Positions 43,704 to 60,026 of a DNA stretch of 64,000 nt are shown one piece after another (position 1 is the first letter of the stretch; each line of letters opens with the position of its first letter). The position numbers and the translations under genes are program-made. Origin of the DNA: Lachnospiraceae bacterium (GTDB taxonomy: Bacteria > Bacillota > Clostridia > Lachnospirales > Lachnospiraceae). The notes under the pieces were generated by a model. That model made no database searches and was not told the origin of the DNA. It saw only the letters and a list, made by a program, of their open reading frames with translations. The stretch is from the NCBI GenBank assembly GCA_022766245.1, contig JALEPL010000007.1, positions 53,335-117,334 of the forward strand. The letters run 5' to 3'.

Positions 43704-45707
43704 ATGAATAACAAGGGAAAGTTTTATATGACAACAGCCATTGCTTATACTTCCGGCAAACCTCACATCGGTAATACTTATGAGATTGTATTGGCAGATG
43801 CCATTGCCCGGTACAAGAGACAGGAAGGCTATGATGTCTATTTCCAGACAGGAACCGATGAGCATGGACAGAAGATTGAGCTAAAGGCAGAGGCAGCAGG
43901 GGTGACACCCAAGCAGTATGTGGATCAGGTGGCAGGTGAGGTAAAACGTATCTGGGATTTAATGAATACTTCCTATGACAATTTTGTTCGTACCACCGAT
44001 CAGGATCATGAGAAACAGGTACAGAAGATTTTTAAGAAACTATACGATCAGGGTTATATTTACAAGGGTGCTTATGAGGGACTTTACTGTACACCCTGTG
44101 AGTCTTTCTGGACAGAGTCCCAGTTGGTGGATGGCAAATGCCCGGACTGTGGCCGTGAGGTACAGCCGGCAAAGGAGGAGGCCTATTTCTTTAAAATGAG
44201 TAAATATGCAGACCGACTCATTGAGCACATCAATACACATCCGGAATTCATCCAGCCGGTATCCCGGAAAAATGAGATGATGAACAACTTCCTACTGCCG
44301 GGACTGCAGGATTTGTGTGTATCCCGCACCTCTTTCAAATGGGGAATTCCGGTGGATTTTGACGATAAGCATGTGGTATATGTCTGGTTGGATGCACTGA
44401 CAAACTATATTACCAAAATCGGTTATGATGCGGATGGAGGTCACTCCGATCTTTATAAAAAGAACTGGCCGGCAGATCTGCATCTGATTGGAAAGGATAT
44501 TATCCGTTTTCATACTATTTATTGGCCGATCTTTTTGATGGCACTGGGCGAGCCACTGCCCAAGCAGGTGTTTGGTCATCCATGGCTGCTGCAGGGTGGA
44601 GAAAAAATGAGTAAGTCCAAGGGAAATGTAATTTACGCAGATGATATGGTGGATTTGTTTGGCGTGGATGCCACTCGTTACTTCGTCCTGCATGAGATGC
44701 CTTTTGAAAATGATGGTATCATCACATGGGAGTTGGTGGTGGAGCGGTTCAACTCGGATTTGGCAAATATTTTGGGAAACCTGGTAAGCCGTACTATTTC
44801 CATGAGCAATAAATACTTTGATGGCGTGGTAAAACATACCAATGCTGCGGAGGCTGTAGATGAGGATTTGAAGGCAGTGGTTTGTGGAGCACGGGATAAG
44901 GTGGCTGCAAAAATGGGGAGTCTTCGCGTGGCAGACGCCATTACTGAGGTGTTCAATATTTTCCGCCGCTGCAACAAATATATTGATGAGACAGAGCCCT
45001 GGGTATTGGCAAAGGACGAGGCAAAATCAGATCGTCTCAGTGAAGTACTTTATAATCTCACCGAGTCTATCGCCATTGGAGCCAGCCTGCTTCACAGCTT
45101 CCTGCCGGAGACTTCCGAGAAGATTCTGGCACAGTTAAATACCACAGAGCGCACATTTGATGAGATGGATCAGTTTGGGCTGTATGTCAGCGGCACTAAG
45201 GTAGTGGAGAAGCCGGAGATTTTGTTTGCCCGTCTGGACCTGAAAGAGGTGATGCCTAAGGTTGAGGCCATTCGTGAAGCCCAGAGAGCAGAGTATGAGG
45301 CAGAACAGAAGGCATTGGGACTGCCTGTGGAATCGGATGGTGAGAAAGTGGAAGAAGCTGTAATCGATATTCAGGCAAAGGATGAGATTACCTTTGATGA
45401 TTTTACAAAAATGCAGTTTCAGGTAGGAGAAATCATCGAGTGTAAAGCGGTGGAGAAGTCCAAGAAGCTTCTTTGTTCCCAGGTGAAGATTGGCAGCCAG
45501 GTAAAACAGATTGTATCCGGCATCCGCAAAGACTATAGCCCTGAGGAAATGGTGGGGAAAAAGGTAATGGTTCTGGTGAACTTAAAGCCTGCGAAGCTGG
45601 CAGGAGTACTGTCTGAAGGAATGCTGCTTTGTGCAGAGGATGAAAACGGAACACTGTCTCTGATGGTTCCGGAGAAGAAGATGCCTTCCGGCGCAGAAAT
45701 CTGCTAG
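43704..45707 (+). CDS. metG: Methionyl-tRNA synthetase
   Basis: The 667-residue class I enzyme has KPHIGN (the HIGH signature, about 19-24), zinc-finger cysteines in CTPCESFWTESQL and CPDCGRE, EKMSKSKGN (KMSKS loop), and an anticodon-binding helical domain. The final 110 residues are the EMAP-II-like tRNA-binding domain (FTKMQFQVGEIIECKAVEKSKKLL). It is complete. It charges tRNA-Met and is controlled by the T-box upstream. Confidence 0.97.
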   Translation: MNNKGKFYMTTAIAYTSGKPHIGNTYEIVLADAIARYKRQEGYDVYFQTGTDEHGQKIELKAEAAGVTPKQYVDQVAGEVKRIWDLMNTSYDNFVRTTDQDHEKQVQKIFKKLYDQGYIYKGAYEGLYCTPCESFWTESQLVDGKCPDCGREVQPAKEEAYFFKMSKYADRLIEHINTHPEFIQPVSRKNEMMNNFLLPGLQDLCVSRTSFKWGIPVDFDDKHVVYVWLDALTNYITKIGYDADGGHSDLYKKNWPADLHLIGKDIIRFHTIYWPIFLMALGEPLPKQVFGHPWLLQGGEKMSKSKGNVIYADDMVDLFGVDATRYFVLHEMPFENDGIITWELVVERFNSDLANILGNLVSRTISMSNKYFDGVVKHTNAAEAVDEDLKAVVCGARDKVAAKMGSLRVADAITEVFNIFRRCNKYIDETEPWVLAKDEAKSDRLSEVLYNLTESIAIGASLLHSFLPETSEKILAQLNTTERTFDEMDQFGLYVSGTKVVEKPEILFARLDLKEVMPKVEAIREAQRAEYEAEQKALGLPVESDGEKVEEAVIDIQAKDEITFDDFTKMQFQVGEIIECKAVEKSKKLLCSQVKIGSQVKQIVSGIRKDYSPEEMVGKKVMVLVNLKPAKLAGVLSEGMLLCAEDENGTLSLMVPEKKMPSGAEIC

Positions 45708-45726
45708 GAATGTAAAAATGGTAACT

Positions 45727-45764
45727 GCAAACCCCATTGGCACAGCCGATTTTTATGGGTTTGC
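45727..45764 (+). other. Hairpin after metG
   Basis: GCAAACCC (45727-45734) pairs exactly with GGGTTTGC (about 45757-45764) around a 22-base loop. No T run follows, so it is not a clear terminator. Confidence 0.5.
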
Positions 45765-45769
45765 GAATT

Positions 45770-45796
45770 GTATCTGTGAAGGTACTGAACAGATAA
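45770..45796 (+). repeat. Palindromic intergenic element, long form (copy B)
   Basis: GTATCTGT, GAAGGTACTGA, ACAGATAA. It is nearly identical to the copy at 32678 and lies between convergent metG and the FliD-like gene. Confidence 0.7.
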
Positions 45797-45798
45797 AA

Positions 45799-45829
45799 CA
45801 GCTCCCGGAATGAGTAGTTCCGAGAGCTG
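45799..45829. terminator. Bidirectional terminator between metG and the FliD-like gene
   Basis: CAGCTCCCGGAA pairs with TTCCGAGAGCTG (one G-U) around TGAGTAG. On the minus strand a TTTTATC run follows; on the plus strand CTTTCTCTTT follows. Confidence 0.8.
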
Positions 45830-45855
45830 CTTTCTCTTTATGAAAGGGGAGATAT

Positions 45856-47157
45856 TTATAAATATTTATCCAACATCATGCCGGAGTACATGGACGTGAT
45901 ATACGGGGTGGCGAAGTTTTTTCCTGGATTTTTGTAGGCGACCACCACTTTGTTTACATATTGCATCGGATTAATGGATGCCTGAGTTGCTTTGGCACTG
46001 AGACTGTTTTTGAAGTGATGCAGCACCGAAAAATTCTGCTCCGCATTTTCTGACTCTATCGCTTCTGCCAGTTTCTCACGGTCAATGGTAATAGTGGTAT
46101 CATCCTGTACCATCAGGCCAATCTGCTCAAAAGCATCCCGGTAGTGGATGGCTGCCTTCCCCATATCATTTAAAAGTTTATTGCTTTCTTTCTGACGTCC
46201 CTCATACTGCCTGGCTGTTTCGATAATGGAGTTATAAGCATTTACCAGTTCCCGGATATTGTCTTCTGCTGCATCTATGTTCGGTTTAAAGCCTAATGTG
46301 GCAGCAGTGTCATCGGGACTTATGGATTTTAAGTGCACCTCAAAAGTGTTGTTGATGGTAAAGGTGTTAGCATAGGAACTGCGCTCCATACCATTTAACA
46401 GGAAAGAGGAATTTGCCGCAGGCGTAGTGATTTCCCCAATTCCCAGTTTTTGAATGGCATCTGCGGATTCATTGGAACCATCGGGGCTGATGCGGAAAAG
46501 GAATTCTTCGGTATCGCTTAGTCCTGTCTGACTCGAAGTGAGAGACAGAGCACTTTCGCCGGATTTGTTTTCTGTGATTTCTGCCTGAATGCCAATCTTT
46601 GCAGTGTTAAACAAGCGAGCCAGTTTCTCCTGCACATCCCGGTTGGAATCCTCCTCATTTACAGTAAACTGAAACTCGTAAGAGTTGTTGGTAGTGGTAA
46701 GATCGAAGGAATAGCTCCCCGGTTTAAAATCAGTACCATTCTGCCGGAGATAGTTGCCCTGATTCACCTGGGCGGATGCCAGCTGCTTGACCTGGATGGT
46801 AAAGCTGTCGGTATTTTCCCCATCGGAACCATTGCCGATATAGGACACATCCACCACATCCTTCTGATCGGATACGGCAACTTTTTTCTGGAAGGTTTCT
46901 TTTAAGCTGTCACCAGTGGACAAGGAGGCAATGACGTTGTTAATCTGCCTTGCGTGTTCCTTGATATCGATGGCAAAACGCTGCATATCCGTGGAATTCT
47001 TTATCTTATATAGAGGGGATTCTTTGTTTACTTTGACGATATTGTTGTATACAGAGCGCAACTCGCTCTTCTTATGGGAGTCATACCTGGAAACGGTAGA
47101 ATTGCCATAGGTGCTGAGGTAATAGTTGTACATGGTGTCCATTACAGCACTAGCCAT
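45856..47157 (-). CDS. Orphan FliD-like (filament cap-type) protein
   Basis: The 433-residue protein has FliD-type ends. An N-terminal part contains DSFTIQVKQLASAQVNQG, matching FliD_N (FTIxVxQLAxAQ). The C-terminal part contains LVNAYNSIIETARQYEG and TTITIDREKLAEAI, matching FliD_C. It lacks the usual central bulk and is far from the flagellar cluster. ATG 47157 has AAAGGAGGGG upstream. It could be a second cap protein, a hook-filament junction variant, or a protein that cannot be placed. A sigma-28-like -10 lies upstream. Confidence 0.75.
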   Translation of the reverse strand: MASAVMDTMYNYYLSTYGNSTVSRYDSHKKSELRSVYNNIVKVNKESPLYKIKNSTDMQRFAIDIKEHARQINNVIASLSTGDSLKETFQKKVAVSDQKDVVDVSYIGNGSDGENTDSFTIQVKQLASAQVNQGNYLRQNGTDFKPGSYSFDLTTTNNSYEFQFTVNEEDSNRDVQEKLARLFNTAKIGIQAEITENKSGESALSLTSSQTGLSDTEEFLFRISPDGSNESADAIQKLGIGEITTPAANSSFLLNGMERSSYANTFTINNTFEVHLKSISPDDTAATLGFKPNIDAAEDNIRELVNAYNSIIETARQYEGRQKESNKLLNDMGKAAIHYRDAFEQIGLMVQDDTTITIDREKLAEAIESENAEQNFSVLHHFKNSLSAKATQASINPMQYVNKVVVAYKNPGKNFATPYITSMYSGMMLDKYL

Positions 47158-47267
47158 ATCAAATCCCCTCCTTTCTTCCTTGAAATGTGTCTTCACCGGA
47201 ATTTAGAAATGCGATCCCTGCATCTGATTCCTCTTGTAATTATGAAGACATGGGATTAATGTATTGA

Positions 47268-47295
47268 ATATCGGTAACTGTTCAGAACAGCTACC
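47268..47295 (-). promoter_or_regulatory. Sigma-28-like -10 overlapping palindromic element (copy F)
   Basis: The minus strand reads ACCGATAT (47275-47268), one mismatch to GCCGATAT, but no TAAA stands 15 bases upstream. The space is filled by GGTAACTGTTC-AGAACAG-CTACC (47273-47295), the cleanest short palindrome of the family. Confidence 0.45.
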
Positions 47296-47441
47296 TAAAT
47301 ATCTAGTTATTCATCCTTAGTGTATCACAAAGAATATAAAATGTCATCAACAAAATATGGACAGATTTGAGGCAGTTTCTTCCTATATATAGTAGATGCA
47401 AAACAGACCATAAAAACTGCAAAAACAGGCGAAAAAACTTG
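47296..47441. other. Intergenic DNA without recognised features
   Basis: AT-rich sequence between the FliD-like leader and the rpmG promoter; I see no gene, hairpin or repeat in it. Confidence 0.5.
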
Positions 47442-47470
47442 TTGACGAGATTGCCATATTGTGCTATAGT
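47442..47470 (+). promoter_or_regulatory. Sigma-A promoter of rpmG-secE-nusG
   Basis: TTGACG (47442-47447), 17 bases, TATAGT (47465-47470). Confidence 0.8.
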
Positions 47471-47550
47471 GGTTTAGCTTGGAAGTAAGTCTTTTTTTTA
47501 TGCTCAAAATTAGGCATAAAAACATAAAAAGAGTAATGGAGGTGGAAGTT

Positions 47551-47700
47551 GTGCGCACAAAGATTACATTAGCATGCACAGAATGCAAGCAGCGTAATTA
47601 CAACATGACAAAGGACAAAAAAACTCATCCGGACAGAATGGAAACCAAGAAGTATTGCAGATTCTGTAAGACTCATACATTACACAAAGAGACAAAGTAA
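47551..47700 (+). CDS. rpmG: Ribosomal protein L33
   Basis: A 49-residue large-subunit protein. It begins [16 protein letters not shown] and has the zinc-binding pairs CTEC and CRFC, so it is the C+ (zinc-containing) type. GTG 47551 is the start, with GGAGGTG in front; the frame is open further upstream but those residues do not belong to L33. First gene of the rpmG-secE-nusG unit. Confidence 0.95.
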   Translation: MRTKITLACTECKQRNYNMTKDKKTHPDRMETKKYCRFCKTHTLHKETK

Positions 47701-47740
47701 TGTATCACCTGTTGAGTGAAAGGAAAAGGAAGTGACAAGT

Positions 47741-47950
47741 ATGGGAGAAACCGAAAACAAGAGCGCAGCTCGTAAGGAAAATTGGTTTACCGGTCTTAAG
47801 GCTGAATTTAGCAAAATTGTTTGGCCGACCAAGGAATCACTTGCCCGTCAGACGACAGCAGTTGTTGTTGTGTCAGTTGTAGTTGGTCTGATCATCGCAA
47901 TACTGGATGTGATCATTCAGTACGGTGTTGATTTTCTGGTGAATTTGTAA
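47741..47950 (+). CDS. secE: SecE, preprotein translocase subunit
   Basis: The 69-residue protein has a charged N-terminus, the family motif KAEFSKIVWPTKESL just before the single membrane helix (TTAVVVVSVVVGLIIAILDVIIQ), and a short tail. It clamps SecY in the membrane. ATG 47741 is chosen; GTG 47732 would add three residues. nusG follows by 17 bases, the usual neighbour. Confidence 0.95.
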   Translation: MGETENKSAARKENWFTGLKAEFSKIVWPTKESLARQTTAVVVVSVVVGLIIAILDVIIQYGVDFLVNL

Positions 47951-47967
47951 TGGAGGCATAGGTGGTT

Positions 47968-48486
47968 ATGGCAGAGGCTAACTGGTACGTAGTTCATACC
48001 TATTCAGGTTATGAGAATAAGGTAAAAGCGAATATCGATAAGGCGATTGAGAACAGACACTTAGAAGACCAGATTCTTGAGGTCAGAGTTCCGATGGAAG
48101 AAGTCATCGAGATTAAGAATGGCGCCAAGAAGCAGGTTCAGAAGAAGATGTTCCCGGGATATGTTCTTATCAATATGGTCATGAATGATGACACATGGTA
48201 TGTGGTAAGAAATACCAGAGGCGTAACCGGATTTGTTGGACCTGGATCCAAACCGGTACCACTCACCGATGCGGAAATGAGACCGCTGGGAATCAAGTCA
48301 GACAACATTGTCGTGGATTTCGTGGAAGGAGATACCGTCGTTGTGATCGGTGGTGTGTGGAAGGACACCATCGGAGTAATCCAGCGTATGGATCAGGGAA
48401 AACAGATTTGCACGATCAATGTAGAATTATTCGGCCGGGAGACACCGGTTGAGATTAGTTTTTCAGATGTTAAGAAGATGAATTAA
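47968..48486 (+). CDS. nusG: NusG, transcription elongation/termination factor
   Basis: The 172-residue NusG has an N-terminal NGN domain that starts [15 protein letters not shown] and includes FPGYVLI and [15 protein letters not shown], and a C-terminal KOW domain with [13 protein letters not shown] and [11 protein letters not shown]. It binds RNA polymerase near RpoB/RpoC and links it to ribosomes or Rho. ATG 47968 is likely; GTG 47962 is closer to GGAGG and would add two residues. Confidence 0.96.
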   Translation: MAEANWYVVHTYSGYENKVKANIDKAIENRHLEDQILEVRVPMEEVIEIKNGAKKQVQKKMFPGYVLINMVMNDDTWYVVRNTRGVTGFVGPGSKPVPLTDAEMRPLGIKSDNIVVDFVEGDTVVVIGGVWKDTIGVIQRMDQGKQICTINVELFGRETPVEISFSDVKKMN

Positions 48487-48503
48487 AAGGGAGGCACATC
48501 CAA

Positions 48504-48929
48504 ATGGCAAAGAAAGTAGAAGGATATATCAAATTACAGATTGCTGCCGGAAAAGCTACACCGGCACCGCCTGTTGGTCCTGCGCTTGGACAGCATGGTG
48601 TAAATATCGTAGAGTTTACAAAGCAGTTTAATGCAAAGACAGCTGATATGGGCGATACCATTGTTCCTGTAGTCATCACTGTTTATGCAGACAGAAGCTT
48701 TAGCTTCATTACCAAGACTCCTCCGGCTGCAGTTTTATTAAAGAAAGCCTGCAACTTAAAGAGTGCTTCAGCAGTTCCGAATAAGAACAAGGTTGCTAAG
48801 ATCTCTAAGGCTAAGATTCAGGAAATCGCAGAGCTGAAAATGCCTGACTTAAATGCAGGTTCCTTAGAGGCGGCTATGAGCATGATCGCTGGAACAGCAA
48901 GAAGTATGGGTATCGAAGTAGAAGATTAA
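48504..48929 (+). CDS. rplK: Ribosomal protein L11
   Basis: A complete 141-residue L11. It shows [26 protein letters not shown] (the thiostrepton-region proline helix) and a C-terminal RNA-binding domain ([14 protein letters not shown]). It forms the GTPase-associated centre with 23S rRNA. AGGGAGGCACATCC-A precedes ATG. Confidence 0.98.
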   Translation: MAKKVEGYIKLQIAAGKATPAPPVGPALGQHGVNIVEFTKQFNAKTADMGDTIVPVVITVYADRSFSFITKTPPAAVLLKKACNLKSASAVPNKNKVAKISKAKIQEIAELKMPDLNAGSLEAAMSMIAGTARSMGIEVED

Positions 48930-48940
48930 TTGTAATTAGA

Positions 48941-48969
48941 GTGGGAGGGGCAACTCCCGATAAAACCAC
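48941..48969 (+). promoter_or_regulatory. Hairpin before rplA, possible L1 operator
   Basis: GGGAG (48943-48947) pairs with CTCCC (48954-48958) around GGGCAA; GTGG (48941) can pair with CCAC (48966-48969) outside it. L1 represses its own mRNA through a 23S-like stem at this place in other bacteria. Sequence alone does not prove it. Confidence 0.4.
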
Positions 48970-48984
48970 AGGAGGTTATTTAGA

Positions 48985-49677
48985 ATGAAACGAGGAAAAA
49001 GATACGTAGAAGCTGCAAAATCAATCGATAGAGCAACTTTATATGATCCGGCAGAGGCAATTGCACTGGCTAAGAAGTCAGCAGTTGCAAAATTTGATGA
49101 GACCATCGAGGTACACATCCGTACAGGTTGTGACGGACGTCATGCAGATCAGCAGATCCGTGGCGCTGTAGTATTACCTCATGGAACAGGTAAGACTGTA
49201 AAGGTATTGGTTTTCGCAAAGGGAACCAAGTTAGATGAGGCACAGGCAGCAGGCGCTGATTTCGTAGGTGGCGAGGAGTTGATTCCGAAGATCCAGAATG
49301 ATGGATGGTTAGACTTCGATGTTGTTGTTGCAACACCTGACATGATGGGCGTTGTAGGACGTCTCGGACGTGTGTTAGGACCTAAGGGCTTAATGCCGAA
49401 CCCGAAGGCTGGAACAGTTACCATGGATGTTACCAAGGCAGTAAATGATATCAAAGCCGGAAAAATCGAGTACAGATTAGACAAAGCAAATATTATCCAT
49501 GTGCCAATTGGAAAAGCTTCTTTTACAGAAGAACAGTTAGCGGACAACTTCCAGACTCTTATGGATGCCGTAAATAAGGCAAAGCCTGCTACATTAAAGG
49601 GTCAGTATTTAAAGAGCGTTTCTGTTGCTCCTACCATGGGTCCTGGTGTAAAGGTTAACCCCATCAAATTAGCATAA
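48985..49677 (+). CDS. rplA: Ribosomal protein L1
   Basis: A complete 230-residue L1. It starts [15 protein letters not shown] and shows [34 protein letters not shown], and a C-terminal GPGVKVNP. It forms the L1 stalk of the 50S subunit and regulates its operon. Confidence 0.98.
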   Translation: MKRGKRYVEAAKSIDRATLYDPAEAIALAKKSAVAKFDETIEVHIRTGCDGRHADQQIRGAVVLPHGTGKTVKVLVFAKGTKLDEAQAAGADFVGGEELIPKIQNDGWLDFDVVVATPDMMGVVGRLGRVLGPKGLMPNPKAGTVTMDVTKAVNDIKAGKIEYRLDKANIIHVPIGKASFTEEQLADNFQTLMDAVNKAKPATLKGQYLKSVSVAPTMGPGVKVNPIKLA

Positions 49678-49684
49678 TTTGATG

Positions 49685-49713
49685 TTGAAATCCTAAATAT
49701 TAATTGTTATAAT
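49685..49713 (+). promoter_or_regulatory. Sigma-A promoter of rplJ-rplL
   Basis: TTGAAA (49685-49690), 17 bases, TATAAT (49708-49713), beginning 8 bases after the rplA stop. Confidence 0.88.
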
Positions 49714-49721
49714 AGCAACGC

Positions 49722-49842
49722 ATATTGCCGAAGACAGTAGGTGCCGCAAGGCGTAACCATAGGGCCTACCGAGGAATGCAGATACGAATGTATTTGTTGA
49801 TTGACATTGAATCCTCCCTGTCTTCCAAGGGAGGATTTTTTA
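49722..49842 (+). promoter_or_regulatory. L10 leader with attenuator
   Basis: The sequence ATTGCCGAAGACAGTAGGTGC and the matching GGGCCTACCGAGGAAT are the core of the ribosomal L10 leader, in which L10(L12)4 binds the mRNA. The terminator ATCCTCCCT (49811-49819) with AGGGAGGAT (49828-49836) and T run follows. Confidence 0.88.
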
Positions 49843-49895
49843 TAATCGTACCTGTCTTTTGGAATATGAAAATAAAAGAAGGAGGTGCACGATTC

Positions 49896-50471
49896 GTGGC
49901 AAAAGTAGAACTTAAACAGCCGATCGTACAGGAAATTTCTGAGCAGATCAAAGATGCACAGTCAGTTGTAGTTGTTGACTACCGCGGACTTACAGTTGCA
50001 GAGGATACTCAGCTGCGTAAGCAGTTAAGAGAAGCTGGTATTACTTATAAAGTATATAAGAATACATTGGTAAACCGTGCAATTGAGGGAACAGAATTTG
50101 CAAGCCTTGCTGATTCCTTAGAGGGGCCGAATGCTTTTGCAATCTCTAAGACAGATGCAACAGCACCGGCAAGAATCCTTGCTAAATTCGCAAAGACTGC
50201 TCCGAAGCTTGAAATCAAAGCTGGTGTTGTAGAGGGAACCTTCTATGACGAGGCAGGAATGAAGGCGATTGCCAGTATTCCGTCAAGAGATGAATTACTG
50301 TCCAAGTTCCTTGGAAGCATTCAGTCTCCTATTACCAACCTTGCTCGTGTTCTTAATCAGATCGCAGAGAAGGGCGGCGCAGCAGATGTAGAAGTTAAGG
50401 CAGAAGCACCTGCAGAGGAAGCTCCGGTTGAGGAAGCTCCCGCAGAAGCAGCAGAGACCCCGGCAGAGTAA
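49896..50471 (+). CDS. rplJ: Ribosomal protein L10
   Basis: The 191-residue stalk-base protein starts AKVELKQPIVQEISEQIKDA and has VVDYRGLTV and YKVYKNTLVNRA. The C-terminus carries an acidic A/E/P-rich tail (APAEEAPVEEAPAEAAETPAE) that is longer than usual and repetitive. GTG 49896 follows AAGGAGGTGCACGATTC. Translation is controlled through the L10 leader. Confidence 0.97.
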   Translation: MAKVELKQPIVQEISEQIKDAQSVVVVDYRGLTVAEDTQLRKQLREAGITYKVYKNTLVNRAIEGTEFASLADSLEGPNAFAISKTDATAPARILAKFAKTAPKLEIKAGVVEGTFYDEAGMKAIASIPSRDELLSKFLGSIQSPITNLARVLNQIAEKGGAADVEVKAEAPAEEAPVEEAPAEAAETPAE

Positions 50472-50518
50472 GCCGCAGGGCTCATCATTATTATCAAACC
50501 AAATGGAGGTAAATTAAA

Positions 50519-50893
50519 ATGGCTAAGTTAACAACAGCAGAGTTTATCGATGCAATCAAAGAGTTAAGCGTATTAGAGTTAAACGATTTAGTAAAGGCTT
50601 GTGAGGAAGAGTTCGGCGTATCTGCAGCAGCAGGCGTTGTAGTTGCAGCAGCAGCTGACGGTGCAGCAGCAGCTGAGGAGAAGACTGAGTTCGACGTAGA
50701 GCTGACAGAGGTTGGTCCGAACAAGGTTAAGGTTATCAAGGTTGTTCGTGAGGCAACTGGTTTAGGATTAAAGGAAGCTAAGGACTTAGTTGACAGCGCT
50801 CCGAAGATCTTAAAGGAGCAGGCTGACAAGGCTACCGCTGATGACATCAAGGCTAAGTTAGAGGCAGAGGGAGCAAAGGTTACATTAAAGTAA
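50519..50893 (+). CDS. rplL: Ribosomal protein L7/L12
   Basis: The 124-residue protein has the dimerisation domain ([23 protein letters not shown]), an Ala-rich hinge, and the C-terminal domain with [21 protein letters not shown], which recruits translation factors. It is complete and followed by a strong terminator. Confidence 0.98.
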   Translation: MAKLTTAEFIDAIKELSVLELNDLVKACEEEFGVSAAAGVVVAAAADGAAAAEEKTEFDVELTEVGPNKVKVIKVVREATGLGLKEAKDLVDSAPKILKEQADKATADDIKAKLEAEGAKVTLK

Positions 50894-50919
50894 TCGGTGA
50901 ATTCCTAGGTGGAAATAAG

Positions 50920-50952
50920 AAGGCAGTCGGTTTTGAATCGACTGCCTTTTTT
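50920..50952 (+). terminator. Terminator of rplJ-rplL
   Basis: AAGGCAGTCG (50920-50929) pairs with CGACTGCCTT (50939-50948), followed by a T run. Confidence 0.95.
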
Positions 50953-51016
50953 GAAAAAGTTGAATAAAGGATATTGTCGTCTGGGACGATGTATCATATT
51001 TTAAAAAGGGAGGACT

Positions 51017-51394
51017 ATGAAAATGAGTACAGGTTTAAAAGTTTGGTTATGGATTTGGTTTATTTTGAATGTATTAGGTATCGGCGGCTGGGTATTATCA
51101 GCGACAGTTATGGCACCGGTTATGGCAGAGATGTTCGGTGGCCTTGTGACGGCGGTTGGCATAGCTGGAGGTCTGATGAATGTTTTGTTTTGTGTCGTGA
51201 CAACAGTGGGGATTGGATTGATCCTGTTTGGAGGGAAAAAACTGGGACTATATTTGATGATTGCTTCTGCTGCAATTGGGTTTATTCTTAATATAATTGT
51301 AGGATACAATGTCTTTGTAGCACTGATTGGTCAGGGGCTTGTTCCTGCGATTACATTTTGGATTATGGCAGCGGAATGGCATGAGTTTACCTAA
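51017..51394 (+). CDS. Small membrane protein of unknown function
   Basis: This 125-residue protein has four hydrophobic helices: WLWIWFILNVLGIGGWVLS, a segment around GLVTAVGIAGGLMNVLF, VTTVGIGLILF, and IASAAIGFILNIIVGY to the end. I recognise no family. AGGGAGGACT supports the start at 51017 (ATG AAA ATG). It sits between the rplL and rpoB transcripts and is bounded by terminators on both sides. Confidence 0.7.
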   Translation: MKMSTGLKVWLWIWFILNVLGIGGWVLSATVMAPVMAEMFGGLVTAVGIAGGLMNVLFCVVTTVGIGLILFGGKKLGLYLMIASAAIGFILNIIVGYNVFVALIGQGLVPAITFWIMAAEWHEFT

Positions 51395-51450
51395 TTACAT
51401 ACCTTCTGATGAAGAGCGATTGGAATACATTTGAGTAATAAAAAGTTTGC

Positions 51451-51480
51451 ACTGCGGCGGTTTATTTGCCGCAGTTTTTT
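51451..51480 (+). terminator. Terminator before rpoB
   Basis: ACTGCGGC (51451-51458) with GCCGCAGT (51468-51475), then TTTTT. Confidence 0.93.
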
Positions 51481-51567
51481 ACGCATATTTTTACTTCCTT
51501 TTCGGATTTGTGTTACTGAGACATTCGAGAACACTTTTCTGAAAAGTGAGTATTTTTAAAAAACTTG

Positions 51568-51597
51568 TTGACTTTTATTTCCTGCCTGTGGTATCAT
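51568..51597 (+). promoter_or_regulatory. Sigma-A promoter of rpoB-rpoC
   Basis: TTGACT (51568-51573), 18 bases, TATCAT (51592-51597), giving a leader of about 90 bases. Confidence 0.82.
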
Positions 51598-51696
51598 ATA
51601 CGATGCACTATTGTGGTGAGATAGGCTTATTGTGTAAAAGTATAACCTTATTTTGCTAATAGGTATATTTTAATAAAAACGAGAGGTGAAACGTCA

Positions 51697-55560
<3,864 letters not shown>

Positions 55561-55580
55561 AGGGAAGGGAGTGTCATAGA

Positions 55581-59291
<3,711 letters not shown>

Positions 59292-59308
59292 TACTACTAT
59301 ATAGAAAG

Positions 59309-59335
59309 AAGAGATGCATTGGCATCTCTTTTTTT
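59309..59335 (+). terminator. Terminator of rpoB-rpoC
   Basis: AAGAGATGC (59309-59317) with GCATCTCTT (59322-59330) around ATTG, then T run. Confidence 0.95.
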
Positions 59336-59365
59336 GTGTATGGCCGGTTTCACCAAAGAAAGTGC

Positions 59366-59394
59366 TTGACAAGAACAAATAACGCTTATATAAT
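59366..59394 (+). promoter_or_regulatory. Sigma-A promoter of the str operon
   Basis: TTGACA (59366-59371), 17 bases, TATAAT (59389-59394): full consensus. Confidence 0.93.
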
Positions 59395-59448
59395 GATTTA
59401 GCGTGCATACAAGTGCGAATTTATCAAATAATACAGGAGGTGAAAATA

Positions 59449-59868
59449 ATGCCAACATTCAACCAGTTAGTAAGAAAAGGACGTCAGACATCTGTAAAGA
59501 AGTCTACAGCACCTGCTCTGCAGAAGGGTTACAACTCTTTGAGAAAGAAGTCTATCGATGCTTCTTCACCGCAGAAGAGAGGTGTTTGTACTGCTGTTAA
59601 GACAGCTACACCTAAAAAACCTAACTCAGCTCTTAGAAAGATCGCCAGAGTACGTCTTTCCAACGGAATCGAAGTGACAAGCTACATTCCTGGTGAGGGA
59701 CACAACTTACAGGAGCACAGCGTTGTTCTGATCCGTGGTGGTCGTGTTAAGGACTTACCTGGTACAAGATATCATATTATTCGTGGTACTCTTGATACCG
59801 CCGGTGTTGCGAACAGAAAGCAGGCCCGTTCTAAGTACGGCGCTAAGAGACCGAAGGCTTCTAAGTAA
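59449..59868 (+). CDS. rpsL: Ribosomal protein S12
   Basis: A complete 139-residue S12. It starts [12 protein letters not shown] and has [18 protein letters not shown], the loop in which Lys-to-Arg/Thr changes give streptomycin resistance; here it is wild type (PKKPNS). [24 protein letters not shown] is the second accuracy loop. ATG 59449 follows AGGAGGTGAAAATA. Confidence 0.98.
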   Translation: MPTFNQLVRKGRQTSVKKSTAPALQKGYNSLRKKSIDASSPQKRGVCTAVKTATPKKPNSALRKIARVRLSNGIEVTSYIPGEGHNLQEHSVVLIRGGRVKDLPGTRYHIIRGTLDTAGVANRKQARSKYGAKRPKASK

Positions 59869-60026
59869 TTATATTTAGAGCAGACCAATAGTATCACAAA
59901 CAGAGCTAAAGGTAAGTGTTGGAATTATTTTTTACAATATATTTCCGCACGAACACATTTTAGAGAGACACATGTGAGTACCGTTGAATTAATCGAAAAA
60001 AGAAGATGATTAAGGAGGGAAGTAAC

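Noticed and set aside
45727..45764. Hairpin after metG as an intrinsic terminator
   Set aside because: The loop is large and there is no T run; the real terminator is at 45799-45829.
59869..60026. Separate promoter or regulatory RNA between rpsL and rpsG
   Set aside because: The gap is long for this operon, but no paired boxes at proper spacing and no stable hairpin were found.
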